From Jatrophihabitans sp. (GTDB lineage: Bacteria > Actinomycetota > Actinomycetes > Mycobacteriales > Jatrophihabitantaceae), in the NCBI GenBank assembly GCA_036399055.1, contig DASWNX010000020.1, positions 1 through 64,000 on the forward strand: DNA of 64,000 nucleotides. Direction: 5' to 3'. Under the pieces are notes generated by a model. The model ran no database searches. It saw nothing but the letters and a program-made list of their open reading frames with translations, and was not told the origin of the DNA. Below, piece after piece: positions 46,884 to 56,073 of the stretch. Position numbers and translations under genes: made by a program. The first letter of the stretch is position 1. Each line of letters begins with the position of its first letter.

Positions 46884-49868
46884 CTAGGCCGGGGGCCCGG
46901 TGAAGTAACCGTAGGCGTCTTCGAGGACGTTGGACGCGCCGAACCGGTTCACCGTGCTGAATCCCGGAGGCGCCGTGCCGGTTCGCGCCGACAGCGTGGC
47001 GATCGCGGCGTTGGGCACGACCCGGCCGGTGGTGAAGTCCAGGTTCGAGGCGTGCGGGGCGGCCGCGCCCCGGGGATAGATGGACAGGTAGCCGTTGCCG
47101 GCCGCGATCGCGGTGAGCCCGATCCACAGGCCGGTGACGTTGTAGGGCACGCCGTAGAGACCGCCTGCGTCGAGGGTGAACGTCGCGTTGGCCGTCATGG
47201 GCCCGTGGTGGCCGCCGTTGCCCGTGCGGGTGTCGGCGATCCGGGTCGGGTTCGGCAGCGTGACGAACCGGCCGCTGGCAGTCGGGCTGAAGTAGCCGAC
47301 GATGTCGATCATCGCGTCGGTGCTGGCGTAGCGGTTCTGCACCGTGAACTTGCGGTTCACCAGCGGCACCGCGACCAGGTTGGACCGTGAGTACTGGCGG
47401 TAGTCGACCGAGGCGACCGCTGGCGAGGCGCTGGGGTAGGCGGTCAGGTAACCGCCGGCGGTCTGGTTCAGAGCGGTCATGTTGACCACCGCCACCGTCG
47501 CGTCGGCGGGCACGCCGCCGGGAGCGGCGTCGACCGTCGCCGCCTGGTTGGGCGCCAGCTTGGCCACCTTGGCGATGCCGGTCGGGACCCGGGTGTCCAG
47601 CAGCCGCCGCGAGGGCAACGCCACGTAGCCCAGGCCTGCGGTGGCTGTGGGCGCTCCGAAGTAGCCCAGCACGGTGATCAGCGCGTGGGTCGGCGCGGCG
47701 GCGTTGCGCAGCAGGAACCCGTGGCTGGAGTTGAGCTTGACGACCGCGGTGACGGTGGCGTTGGCGTCCTTGCTGTTGAGGTTGAGGGTGGAGTTGCCGC
47801 CGAAGACCTTGCTGTAGACCGACAGGTAGGTGCCGCCCTGGGCGCCGGTGCCGGACAGGCTGATGACCACCGAGGTGGCGCCCGCGGGCACCGGGTTGGC
47901 GCCGGAGCTGGGAACGGGCACGGCCAGGGCGGTCCCAGCGCTCATCAGGCCCGCGCGCACGCCGAGCCCGGTCCGGGTGTCGACAATCCGGTTCGGCGCG
48001 GCGAACGGGAAGTACTGCGAGCCCGGCATCGCCTGGATCCCGCTGGGCGACGGGTCGCCCAGCTGCAGCAGCCCGTGGCCGGCGGCGTTGGTGGGCGGGT
48101 TGCCCTGCGGGTTGGCACGCCGCTGGAGGAAGGCCTCGATGTCGGAGGCGTCCATCGACGGGTTGGCCGCCGCGACTAGCGCCGCCGCTCCGGCGACATG
48201 CGGCGCCGCGGCGGAGGTGCCGTAGAAGCCGGTGGTGCCGGCCACGACGTTGCCCTGGTCGTCGAACTGCGAGGACTCGACCTCGTCGACGTCGGAGGAG
48301 ACGCCGTCGAAGCCGATCAGGTCGGGCTTGACCCTGCCGTCGATGGTCGGCCCGCGGGAGGAGAACGCCTCAAGGGCGTTGTCGCCCCGGTAGGCCGCGC
48401 CCACCGCCAGCGCCCACGGCGAGCTGGCCGGCTCCAGCACGCTGCCGCTGGCGGCCCGGGCCGGGTCCTGACTGCTCAGGTAGGAGGCAGTGACGTCGCC
48501 TCCGTAGTACAGGTGGTAGCGCACTGCCGGGGCGGCTTTGCCGATCAGCACCACCACGTCGTAGTAGCGGATGCCGTTCGGTCCTCCGGTGTAGTCGGCG
48601 TCGTCGGGCGTGTTGCTGATCTGCATCTCCAGCACCGGCGGCTCACCGGGCACGTGGTCGAGGTACTCGGTCTGGCCGAGCTGGGTGTTGCTGTCGTCGT
48701 ACTTGCTCATCGCCAGCGTCACCGGAAGCGAGGACGCCGGCCACTGGTCCCAGCTCATCACGATGTTGCCGGTGGCGCCCGGTTCCAGGGCGACCTCGTC
48801 GGCCTGGCTCACCGGGCTCTGCAGGTCGACCAACTGATCGGAGTTGGTGTCGGCGAAGGCGCCCGACCAGTGGTCCTGGGCGCCGTTGCCGCTGGACTGG
48901 ATCCACAGCACCCCGGCCTCCCGGGCGGCCTTGACCGCCCTCTCGGAGGAGGTCAGGGGTCCGTAGCCGTCGCCCCGGGTCTCGGCGGTGAAGACCAGCG
49001 AGCTGTTGACGATCTTGATGTCACCGGCGGCGACGATCTGGTTGGCCGCTGCCGAGAAGCCGACGTTGTCGTCGATGCAGTACAGGTAGAGGGTGGCCTG
49101 GGGGGCCATCTGGTGCACGATCTCGCTCACCGCGGTGCCGTGGGCGGTGGCGCTGTCGTCCAGGCACTGGTTGTGGGAGGGCGGGTAGACCACGTTGACC
49201 GGCACGCCGGTCACCGGGTGGTTGAAGTGGCCGGCCGCGATGGCGGCCTGCAGGTCCTTGAAGCCGACGTCGACGACGCCGACCTTGACTCCGGCGCCGC
49301 CCTTGCCGACGTCGCCGTTGTCGGCCCAGTTCTGCGCGCCGGATGCGGCCACTCCCTCGCTGGTGCTCTGCGGCGCGGCCCGGACGGCCGGGGCGACCCT
49401 GCTGACGCCCGGCTGGCCGGCCAGGCTGCGCAGCTTGGCCGGGGCCAGGACCACGGTGCTCGAGCCGCCGAAGCTGGCCAGCACCTGGGCGCCCACCGCT
49501 TTGGCCGCCGCCAGCGCGGCCGGACCCGTCACGGTGACCTGGACCCTGCCGTCGCGCTCGAGCCGGACGCTGGAGCCGGTGTCGGGCGAGGTCGCCACGC
49601 CCGCGAGGCGGTTGAGCTGCGGCGCGAGGTGGGCGATCACCGGCTGGGCCGGGTTGGCTTGGCGCTGGCGCAACCGGGCGACCTGCGGCGAGCCCGCCGA
49701 CCAGCGGCCCGCCGGGATGCTGGCCGGTGAGTGCTTGAGCCGCGCCTGGACCGACGGCGTGGCCGGGCCTGGCGCGCCGCCGGGTTGGGCGGCCGCGACC
49801 GTTGTCAGCGAGCCGATGCTCAGTGAGCCGACGACAGCGGTGATGAGAACCAGCCGCGAACGCTTCAT
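46884..49868 (-). CDS. secreted subtilisin-like protease with three C-terminal repeat modules
   Basis: About 994 residues: a Sec signal peptide (MKRSRLVLITAVVGSLSIGS, cleavage after AQA-like site near 28), a propeptide region to about 170, and an S8 catalytic domain with Asp200 (VGVVDVGF), His243 (ATAHGTAVSE), oxyanion Asn328 (SSGNG) and Ser552 (GTSAAAPHVAG). A large insertion (residues 340-490) separates Asn and Ser. Three modules of about 120 residues follow (620-738, 748-861, 866-994), each opening with [RL][IL][VLA]DTR and closing with I-x-V-x-G-Y-F or DAYGYFTG, a beta-rich module seen in other secreted actinobacterial proteins. No anchor is visible. ATG 49868 has AAAGGG upstream. Confidence 0.88.
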   Translation of the reverse strand: MKRSRLVLITAVVGSLSIGSLTTVAAAQPGGAPGPATPSVQARLKHSPASIPAGRWSAGSPQVARLRQRQANPAQPVIAHLAPQLNRLAGVATSPDTGSSVRLERDGRVQVTVTGPAALAAAKAVGAQVLASFGGSSTVVLAPAKLRSLAGQPGVSRVAPAVRAAPQSTSEGVAASGAQNWADNGDVGKGGAGVKVGVVDVGFKDLQAAIAAGHFNHPVTGVPVNVVYPPSHNQCLDDSATAHGTAVSEIVHQMAPQATLYLYCIDDNVGFSAAANQIVAAGDIKIVNSSLVFTAETRGDGYGPLTSSERAVKAAREAGVLWIQSSGNGAQDHWSGAFADTNSDQLVDLQSPVSQADEVALEPGATGNIVMSWDQWPASSLPVTLAMSKYDDSNTQLGQTEYLDHVPGEPPVLEMQISNTPDDADYTGGPNGIRYYDVVVLIGKAAPAVRYHLYYGGDVTASYLSSQDPARAASGSVLEPASSPWALAVGAAYRGDNALEAFSSRGPTIDGRVKPDLIGFDGVSSDVDEVESSQFDDQGNVVAGTTGFYGTSAAAPHVAGAAALVAAANPSMDASDIEAFLQRRANPQGNPPTNAAGHGLLQLGDPSPSGIQAMPGSQYFPFAAPNRIVDTRTGLGVRAGLMSAGTALAVPVPSSGANPVPAGATSVVISLSGTGAQGGTYLSVYSKVFGGNSTLNLNSKDANATVTAVVKLNSSHGFLLRNAAAPTHALITVLGYFGAPTATAGLGYVALPSRRLLDTRVPTGIAKVAKLAPNQAATVDAAPGGVPADATVAVVNMTALNQTAGGYLTAYPSASPAVASVDYRQYSRSNLVAVPLVNRKFTVQNRYASTDAMIDIVGYFSPTASGRFVTLPNPTRIADTRTGNGGHHGPMTANATFTLDAGGLYGVPYNVTGLWIGLTAIAAGNGYLSIYPRGAAAPHASNLDFTTGRVVPNAAIATLSARTGTAPPGFSTVNRFGASNVLEDAYGYFTGPPA

Positions 49869-49993
49869 GCAGTGCCCTTTGTAAGAAATTTGTGAGTTAA
49901 CCAAACTTGCGCAGCCTACCTGGACGGTCACCGGCTGTCGACGCGAAAGCGCCGCCCCCGTCTGGCGGCGCCGGTCCGTGCCAAACTGCCCTG

Positions 49994-51022
49994 GTGAGCG
50001 CGTCGACTCCCGCAGGACGGAACCCGCCCACCCTCGAAGAGGTGGCGGCCCGGGCCGGGGTGTCGCGCGCCACCGCCAGCCGGGTGCTGCGCGGCGCCAG
50101 CAACGTCAGCGACCAGGCCCGAACCGCCGTGCTCAGCGCCGCCGAGGACATCTCCTACGCCCCCAACCGGGCTGCCCGGTCACTGGTCACCGGCCGCAGC
50201 GACTCGGTGGCGTTCCTGGTCGCCGAGTCCGAGGACCGGCTGTTCTCCGACCCGTTCTTCCTCGGCATGCTGAGGGCCGCCCAGACGGTCATCGCCGAGG
50301 CCGGCCTGCAGCTGGTGTTCACGGTCGCTTCCAGCCCGGCGGAGCACCGTCGGTTCCTGCACTACGCCGCGGGCGGCCACGTCGACGGCGTGCTCGTGCT
50401 CTCGCTGCACGGCCGCGACCAGCTGCCCCAGGAGCTGGAGTCCCACGCGGTGCCCACGGTGCTCAGCGGCCGACCGCTGAGCGGGGGCCCGCTGCACTTC
50501 GTCGACTCCGACAACGCCGGTGGAGCCAGGATGGCCACCGAGCACCTGCTGGATACCGGCCGGCGAGCCATCGCCACCATCACCGGCCCGTTGGACATGT
50601 GCGCCGGCCAGGACCGGCTGGCCGGTTATCGCACGGCGCTGGCGGCGGCCGGCCGGCCCTACGACGCAGGCCTGGTCGCCCACGGCCAGTTCAGCATCGT
50701 CAGCGGCCAGCAGGCGATGGCCGAGCTGCTGGCCTCCCGGCCCGAGCTCGACGCGGTGTTCGCCGCCTCGGACCTGACCGCTATCGGGGCGATGCGGGCG
50801 ATCGAGGCCGCCGGTCGACGGGTCTTCGACGACGTCGCGGTGGTCGGCTTCGATGACATCGGCGACGCCGAGCTCGCCCATCCCGCGCTGACCACGATCA
50901 GGCAGCCGATCACCGAGATGGGCCGGACGATGGCTATCCGGTTGCTGCAGCGGATCGCCGGCGAGCCGGCCCCGTTAGGCACCGTCCTGCCGGTCGAGCT
51001 GGTCCGCCGGCTCACCGCCTAG
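49994..51022 (+). CDS. LacI-family repressor of the beta-glucoside operon
   Basis: About 342 residues: an N-terminal LacI helix-turn-helix and hinge (PTLEEVAARAGVSRATASRVLRG, residues 12-34; YAPNRAARSLVTGRS) and a periplasmic-binding-like sugar domain (VAFLVAESEDRLFSDPFF ... GPLDMCAGQDRLAGY ... VVGFDDIGDAELAHPALTTI). It lies immediately upstream of a sugar ABC operon that has a palindromic operator, so it is probably its repressor with a beta-glucoside or oligosaccharide as inducer. The GTG at 49994 has CAAACT six bases upstream. Confidence 0.9.
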   Translation: MSASTPAGRNPPTLEEVAARAGVSRATASRVLRGASNVSDQARTAVLSAAEDISYAPNRAARSLVTGRSDSVAFLVAESEDRLFSDPFFLGMLRAAQTVIAEAGLQLVFTVASSPAEHRRFLHYAAGGHVDGVLVLSLHGRDQLPQELESHAVPTVLSGRPLSGGPLHFVDSDNAGGARMATEHLLDTGRRAIATITGPLDMCAGQDRLAGYRTALAAAGRPYDAGLVAHGQFSIVSGQQAMAELLASRPELDAVFAASDLTAIGAMRAIEAAGRRVFDDVAVVGFDDIGDAELAHPALTTIRQPITEMGRTMAIRLLQRIAGEPAPLGTVLPVELVRRLTA

Positions 51023-51106
51023 CGGTCATCGGCGCCTTCTCCGCGGCGCGCTCAGACCGATTTCGCCTCGCGAACAACAAACCAGGCCCCAATCTCGGCC
51101 GGGTTC

Positions 51107-51135
51107 TTGACAGCACCGGCCGGGGCACTCATTCT
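51107..51135 (+). promoter_or_regulatory. promoter of the beta-glucoside operon
   Basis: A perfect -35 TTGACA (51107-51112), a 17-base spacer and CATTCT (51130-51135) are followed by the palindrome at 51141. The predicted start falls near 51142, within the operator, as expected for a repressible promoter. Confidence 0.75.
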
Positions 51136-51140
51136 CAGTG

Positions 51141-51156
51141 GTGAGAGCGCTCTCAC
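51141..51156. promoter_or_regulatory. palindromic LacI-family operator
   Basis: gtgagagcgctctcac is a perfect 16-bp palindrome with the central CGCTC-type core (GAGCGCTC) used by many actinobacterial LacI-family regulators of cellobiose or beta-glucoside genes such as CebR. It overlaps the predicted transcription start. The sole visible copy is here; the LacI gene itself has none nearby. Confidence 0.8.
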
Positions 51157-51237
51157 AGGTGCTGGGCAGGCATCCCTTTCCTGCTCCAGGCACCCCGACG
51201 GCCCTCCCGAAACCGGCCCGTCCCACCAGGAGGATTC

Positions 51238-52566
51238 ATGCCCAGGTTGTCCCGCACCTCCACTCGCCTCGCCGGCGCGGTGGCGGTCGCCGTTCTCGGT
51301 GTGGCCGGCGTGGCAGGCTGCTCGTCCGACAAGAAGTCCGACACCGCCGCCGCCGACCCCGACGCCAAGATGACGCTGACCGTCGGCCTGTTCGGCACCT
51401 TCGGCTTCAAGGAGGCCGGTCTCTACGACGCCTACACCAAGCTGCACCCGAACATCACCATCAAGGAAGACACCGTGCAGCAGTCCAGTGATTACTGGAC
51501 CCGGCTCAAGACCCGACTGGCCTCGGGCAGCGGGCTGGCCGACGTGCAGGGCATCGAGATCGGCTTCGTCTCCGACGTGGTGCGCAACCACGCCGACCGG
51601 TTCGTCGACTTCGGCTCGTTGCCCCAGAGCGGCGCCCTGAAGTCCTCGTTCTACGACTGGAAGTGGGCTCAGGCCACCAGCTCCGACAACAAGACCGTGG
51701 GCCTGGGCACCGACGCCGGCCCGGAGGCGATCTGCTACCGGCCGGACCTGCTCAAGGCCGCCGGGCTGCCCTCGGCAGGCGCGGAGCTGGCGAGCGAGTG
51801 GTCCACCTGGCAGGACTACATCGACTTCGGCAAGCGGTATGAGTCCTCGGCCACCAAGCCCGCCGGCAGCAAGTTCGTCGACAGCGCCGCCAGCATCTTC
51901 AGCACCGCCGTCTACCAGGGCGCCACGGCCTACAACGACACCGAGGGCAACCCCGACCCGGACAACAGCGACGGCGTGCGCAACGCCTGGAAGCACGCCA
52001 CCGACGCGGCCCAGGCCAAGATCACCGCCGGGTTGTCGCAGTTCTCACCGCCATGGAACAAGGCCTTCTCCAGCGGCGCGTTCGCCACCATCGCCTGCCC
52101 GACCTGGATGATGGGCTACATCCAGGGCCAGGCCGGCGCGGCCGGCGCCGGCAAGTGGAGCGTGGCGCCCGTGCTGCCCGGTGGCGCGACGAACTGGGGA
52201 GGCTCCTGGCTCGGCGTTCCCAAGGCTTCCAAGCACCAGAAAGAGGCCATCGCGCTCGTCGAGTGGCTGACCAGCAAGCAGCAGCAGATCACCATGTGGA
52301 CCGAAGGCGGTCATTGGCCTTCCAACAGCGACGCGGCTGAGGACCCGGCGGTCAAGGGCGCCAAAGCCGCGTACTTCAGCAACGCGCCGGTCGGGCAGAT
52401 CTTCGGCGACATCTCCGAGAAGATGAAGATCCCGCCGATCGGCCTCTACGACACCCAGATGCAGACGGCGTTCACCCAGCAGCTGACCAACGTCGAGACC
52501 AAGGGCGCCGACCCGGGCAGCGCCTTCAGCGACGCGTTGAAGGCCATCGAGCAGGTCACCGGCTGA
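51238..52566 (+). CDS. sugar ABC transporter substrate-binding lipoprotein
   Basis: A 442-residue lipoprotein (signal MPRLSRTSTRLAGAVAVAVL, lipobox VAGC near residue 25) of the family 1 extracellular solute-binding class: MTLTVGLFGTFGFKEAGLYDAYTKLHPNI, DYWTRLKTRLASGSGLADVQGIEIG, and WGGSWLGVPKASKHQKEAIALVEWLTSKQQQ. AGGAGG four bases before the ATG is a strong ribosome site. First gene of the operon after the operator; the downstream GH1 enzyme suggests cellobiose or other beta-glucosides as ligand. Confidence 0.93.
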   Translation: MPRLSRTSTRLAGAVAVAVLGVAGVAGCSSDKKSDTAAADPDAKMTLTVGLFGTFGFKEAGLYDAYTKLHPNITIKEDTVQQSSDYWTRLKTRLASGSGLADVQGIEIGFVSDVVRNHADRFVDFGSLPQSGALKSSFYDWKWAQATSSDNKTVGLGTDAGPEAICYRPDLLKAAGLPSAGAELASEWSTWQDYIDFGKRYESSATKPAGSKFVDSAASIFSTAVYQGATAYNDTEGNPDPDNSDGVRNAWKHATDAAQAKITAGLSQFSPPWNKAFSSGAFATIACPTWMMGYIQGQAGAAGAGKWSVAPVLPGGATNWGGSWLGVPKASKHQKEAIALVEWLTSKQQQITMWTEGGHWPSNSDAAEDPAVKGAKAAYFSNAPVGQIFGDISEKMKIPPIGLYDTQMQTAFTQQLTNVETKGADPGSAFSDALKAIEQVTG

Positions 52567-52624
52567 GCGCGCGGCCGGTCCGAACCCGACAGCTGACCCC
52601 TCCGGCCACAGCAGAAGGTGAGCC

Positions 52625-53650
52625 ATGTCCGCCAGCAGTGAGACAGCCGCCGCGTCGGCGACCGCAGACCGGCGACCGCGGGCCGGCGACTCCAGGCGAT
52701 CTGCCCGGCGTTCGACCCGGCCGGGCAGCAAGGCCGCCTACGCCTACATCGCGCCCTTCTTCCTGGTGTTCGCCGCGTTCAGCCTCTACCCGTGGCTGGA
52801 CACCGCCTGGGTGTCGCTGCACAACGTCCGGCTGACCAGCTATGACAAGCAGACGTGGGTCGGGCTGGAGAACTACCGCAACCTGTTCTCCCACACCTTC
52901 TTCTGGAACGCGCTGCGCAACACCGTCAGCATCGGGGTGATCTCCACCGTTCCGCAGCTGTGCATGGCGCTGGGCATCGCCCACCTGCTCAACTACCGGC
53001 TGCGCGGCCGGACCTTCTTCCGGGTCGCGGTGCTGATGCCCTACGCCACCAGCCTGGCCGCGGCGACCGTGATCTTCCTGGAGCTGTTCGACTCCAAGCT
53101 CGGCATCGTCAACTGGGGTTTAGGACTGCTGCACCTGCCCCAACCGGACTGGCAGGGCTCGAAGTGGCCGAGCCAGGTGGCGATCTCGGCGATCGTCATC
53201 TGGCGCTGGACCGGTTACAACGCGCTGATCTACCTGGCCGGCATGCAGGCGATCGACTCGGCCCTGTACGAGGCGGCCGCCATCGACGGCGCCTCCCGGT
53301 GGCAGCAGTTCCGCCACGTCACGCTGCCCGGCCTGCGTCCCACCATCCTGTTCACCATCGTGGTGTCCACCATCGGAGCCGCCCAGCTGTTCGGCGAGCC
53401 GTTGCTCTACCACAACGGCATTCCCAACGGCGGAACGTCCGGGCAGTACCAGACGCTCGGCCTGCTGATGTACCAACAGGGGTGGACCAACGACCGGCTG
53501 GGCCTGGCCGCGGCGACCGCCTGGACGATGTTCGCCATCATCGTGCTGGCCGTGGTTGTCAACGTGCTGCTGGCCCGGCGGCGTGAGGGCAGGATCGGCG
53601 CGATGGCGCCGCTGGCGGCGCCCGCCGGGCCGCTGGAGGTCACTCGATGA
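52625..53650 (+). CDS. sugar ABC transporter permease, MalF type
   Basis: A 341-residue membrane protein with six hydrophobic segments from AYAYIAPFFLVFAAFSLYPW onward, FRVAVLMPYATSLAAATVIF, and the cytoplasmic coupling motif EAAAIDGASRWQQFRHVTLP (EAAx3Gx9IxLP). The N-terminal 40 residues are Arg/Ala-rich. It pairs with the next gene, which overlaps its stop by 4 bp (ATGA). Confidence 0.94.
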   Translation: MSASSETAAASATADRRPRAGDSRRSARRSTRPGSKAAYAYIAPFFLVFAAFSLYPWLDTAWVSLHNVRLTSYDKQTWVGLENYRNLFSHTFFWNALRNTVSIGVISTVPQLCMALGIAHLLNYRLRGRTFFRVAVLMPYATSLAAATVIFLELFDSKLGIVNWGLGLLHLPQPDWQGSKWPSQVAISAIVIWRWTGYNALIYLAGMQAIDSALYEAAAIDGASRWQQFRHVTLPGLRPTILFTIVVSTIGAAQLFGEPLLYHNGIPNGGTSGQYQTLGLLMYQQGWTNDRLGLAAATAWTMFAIIVLAVVVNVLLARRREGRIGAMAPLAAPAGPLEVTR

Positions 53651-54618
53651 CCAACGCCGTACGCCAGCCCGCCGCCGCCCAGCCGGCGGTCCCGTCGCCG
53701 GCCGCCTCGACCCCCTCGCGCCGCGGAGTGCGGCGAGGCCGTGCTCTCAGCGACGGCGCGCCCAAGAGCGGGGCGCTCAGGCGCAGGGCAAGCAGGGCAA
53801 AGCCTATGCAGGCAGGCCCGCTCACCTACCTGAGCCTGACCGTGATCACCCTGGTATCGGTGTTCCCGCTGTACTACACGATCGTGATGGCCTCGCACAC
53901 CAATGCCGAGATGGCCGCCGGCACTCCCCCGATGCTGCCCAGCGGCTCGCTGGTCTCCAACATCGGCAAGGCCCTGGAACTGGCGCCGCTGAACAAGGGC
54001 CTGATCAACTCGCTGATCGTCGCGAGCTGCGTCACGCTGGGCACCGTCGCGTTCTGCACGCTGGCCGGTTTCGCCTTTGCCAAGCTGAGGTTCCGAGGCG
54101 CCAACCTGCTGCTCGGGCTGTGCATCGTCACCATGATGGTGCCGATGCAGATGGGCATCATCCCGCTCTACATGCTGATGGCCAAGCTCGGCCTGGCCAA
54201 TCACCTGCACGCGGTCATCCTGCCGACCCTGGTCACCGCGTTCGGCGTGTTCTTCATGCGCCAGTACCTGGCCAGCGCGGTGCCGGACGAGCTGATCGAA
54301 GCCGGCTACGTCGACGGCGCCGGCACCTTCCGGATCTTCCGTTCGATCGTGCTGCCAGCCGCGCGCCCGGCGATGTCGGTGCTGGCGATGCTCACCTTCT
54401 TGACCACCTGGAACGACTTCTTCTGGCCGCTGATCGCGCTCAGCTCGCAGAACCCCACCGTGCAGGTCGCGTTCGGAAGCCTGGCGACCGGCTACGCCCC
54501 CGAGCAGTCCATCATCATGGCCGGCACGGTCTACGGCACCATCCCAGTGCTGATCGTCTTCGCCCTGTTGGGCAGGCAGATCGTCGGCGGAATCATGCAA
54601 GGAGCAGTCAAAGGATGA
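53647..54618 (+). CDS. sugar ABC transporter permease, MalG type
   Basis: A 323-residue permease: LTYLSLTVITLVSVFPLYYTIV, ATPPMLP-type periplasmic loop, AGFAFAKLRFRGANLLLGLC, FMRQYLASAVPDELIEAGYVDGAGTFRIFR with the EAA coupling motif, and a last helix ending QIVGGIMQGAVKG. It ends in an ATGA overlap with the GH1 gene. No ATPase gene is in the operon, so a shared MsiK-type ATPase elsewhere is expected. Confidence 0.94.
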   Translation: MTNAVRQPAAAQPAVPSPAASTPSRRGVRRGRALSDGAPKSGALRRRASRAKPMQAGPLTYLSLTVITLVSVFPLYYTIVMASHTNAEMAAGTPPMLPSGSLVSNIGKALELAPLNKGLINSLIVASCVTLGTVAFCTLAGFAFAKLRFRGANLLLGLCIVTMMVPMQMGIIPLYMLMAKLGLANHLHAVILPTLVTAFGVFFMRQYLASAVPDELIEAGYVDGAGTFRIFRSIVLPAARPAMSVLAMLTFLTTWNDFFWPLIALSSQNPTVQVAFGSLATGYAPEQSIIMAGTVYGTIPVLIVFALLGRQIVGGIMQGAVKG

Positions 54619-56057
54619 CCGAGCAGCGCATGACCGACCGCCTGCACTTTCCGCAGGGCTTCGTCTGGGGATCGGCCACCGCGGCCTACCAGATCGAGGG
54701 CGCGGCCCGCGTCGACGGCCGGCTGCCGAGCATCTGGGACGTCTTCTGCCAGGCGCCGGGCAAGGTTCACGACGGCGAGACCGGTGACGTGGCGTGCGAC
54801 CACTACCACCGGATGCCCGAAGACCTCGACCTGATGGCCGCCCTGGGGCTGCCCTCCTACCGATTCTCGGTGTCCTGGCCACGGGTGATCCCCGGCGGCG
54901 CCGGGCCGGTGAACACCGCCGGCCTGGACTTCTACCAGCGGTTGGTGGACGGCCTGCTCGAGCGCGCCATCACGCCACTGCTGACGCTGTACCACTGGGA
55001 CCTGCCGCAGGCGCTGCAGTTGCAGGGCGGTTGGGCCAACCGCGACACGGTAGGCCGGTTCGCCGACTACGCCGAGGTGATCGGCCGAGCGCTCGGTGAC
55101 CGGGTGCCGACCATCACAACCCTGAACGAGCCGTGGTGCACAGCGTTTCTCGGGCACTCCTCAGGAGTGCACGCGCCCGGAGTCACCGACAACGCCACCG
55201 CGCTCACGGTGGCCCACCACCTGAACCTGGCCCATGGCCGAGCCGTGTCGGTCCTGCGAGGGGTGACTCCGGCCTCCACCCGGCTGTCGGTCACGCTGAA
55301 CCTGGCGCAGGTCCTTCCGGCCTCCGACAGCCCCGAGGACCTGGCCGCCGCAGAGCACGTCGACGCCATCGCCAACCGGGTGTTCCTGGACCCGATGCTG
55401 CGCGGCAGCTATCCGCCGGCGCTGCTGCGCGACACCAGCCACATCACCGACTGGTCGTTCGTGGCCGACGGCGACCTGGCCGAGATCAACGCCGGAATCG
55501 ACGTGCTGGGCGTCAACTTCTACGCGCCGAGCAAGGTGGCCGCGCCCTCGGCCCAGATCAGGGCCGAGGTGACCGGCCGCTGGGTGAACGATCCGCACCA
55601 GTCCGAGGCTGGCCCCTCGCCGTGGCCGGGCACCGACCTGGCGTACTCGGTCCCCCAGCCCGGGCCCTACACCGCGATGGGCTGGCCGATCGTGCCCGAG
55701 GCCTTCACCGACCTGCTGCTGAGGGTGCACCGCGACTATCCCGAGACGCCGATGGCAGTCACCGAGAACGGGGCGGCCTTCGACGACGTCCTGACCGGCG
55801 ACGGGCAGGTGCACGACCTCGATCGGATCGACTACGTCCGCCGGCACCTGGCCGCCGTGCACGCGGCCATCGAGGGCGGCGCCGACGTCCGCGGCTACTA
55901 CCTGTGGTCCTTCCTGGACAACTTCGAGTGGGCGTGGGGTTACTCCAAGCGCTTCGGCATGGTGCACGTGGACTACGACAGCCAGGCGCGCACGCCCAAG
56001 GACTCGGCCCTGTGGTTCAGCGACGTCATCAAGAACAACGCGGTCCAGCCGCTCTAG
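54615..56057 (+). CDS. beta-glucosidase, glycoside hydrolase family 1
   Basis: A 480-residue GH1 enzyme: FPQGFVWGSATAAYQIEGAA at the start, the acid/base Glu172 in TTLNEPWCTAFLG, the nucleophile Glu384 in AVTENGAAF, and GYYLWSFLDNFEWAWGYSKRFG at the aglycone site. No signal peptide, so it acts inside the cell on imported oligosaccharides. A much longer frame exists upstream, but the ATG at 54615 overlaps the permease stop and follows an AAAGG site. Confidence 0.96.
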   Translation: MTEQRMTDRLHFPQGFVWGSATAAYQIEGAARVDGRLPSIWDVFCQAPGKVHDGETGDVACDHYHRMPEDLDLMAALGLPSYRFSVSWPRVIPGGAGPVNTAGLDFYQRLVDGLLERAITPLLTLYHWDLPQALQLQGGWANRDTVGRFADYAEVIGRALGDRVPTITTLNEPWCTAFLGHSSGVHAPGVTDNATALTVAHHLNLAHGRAVSVLRGVTPASTRLSVTLNLAQVLPASDSPEDLAAAEHVDAIANRVFLDPMLRGSYPPALLRDTSHITDWSFVADGDLAEINAGIDVLGVNFYAPSKVAAPSAQIRAEVTGRWVNDPHQSEAGPSPWPGTDLAYSVPQPGPYTAMGWPIVPEAFTDLLLRVHRDYPETPMAVTENGAAFDDVLTGDGQVHDLDRIDYVRRHLAAVHAAIEGGADVRGYYLWSFLDNFEWAWGYSKRFGMVHVDYDSQARTPKDSALWFSDVIKNNAVQPL

Positions 56058-56073
56058 CCGGCGCAGTGCGTGA

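Noticed and set aside
48198-49730. A 510-codon plus-strand frame across the protease gene
   Set aside because: Antisense to a gene with a complete catalytic triad; no protein family visible.
53407-54882. A 491-codon minus-strand frame over the permeases
   Set aside because: Covers two overlapping ABC permease genes on the other strand; Gln/Asp/His-rich low-complexity shadow.
53556-56057. An 833-residue version of the beta-glucosidase
   Set aside because: The upstream part is a shadow of the second permease gene; the ATG at 54615 overlaps the permease stop.
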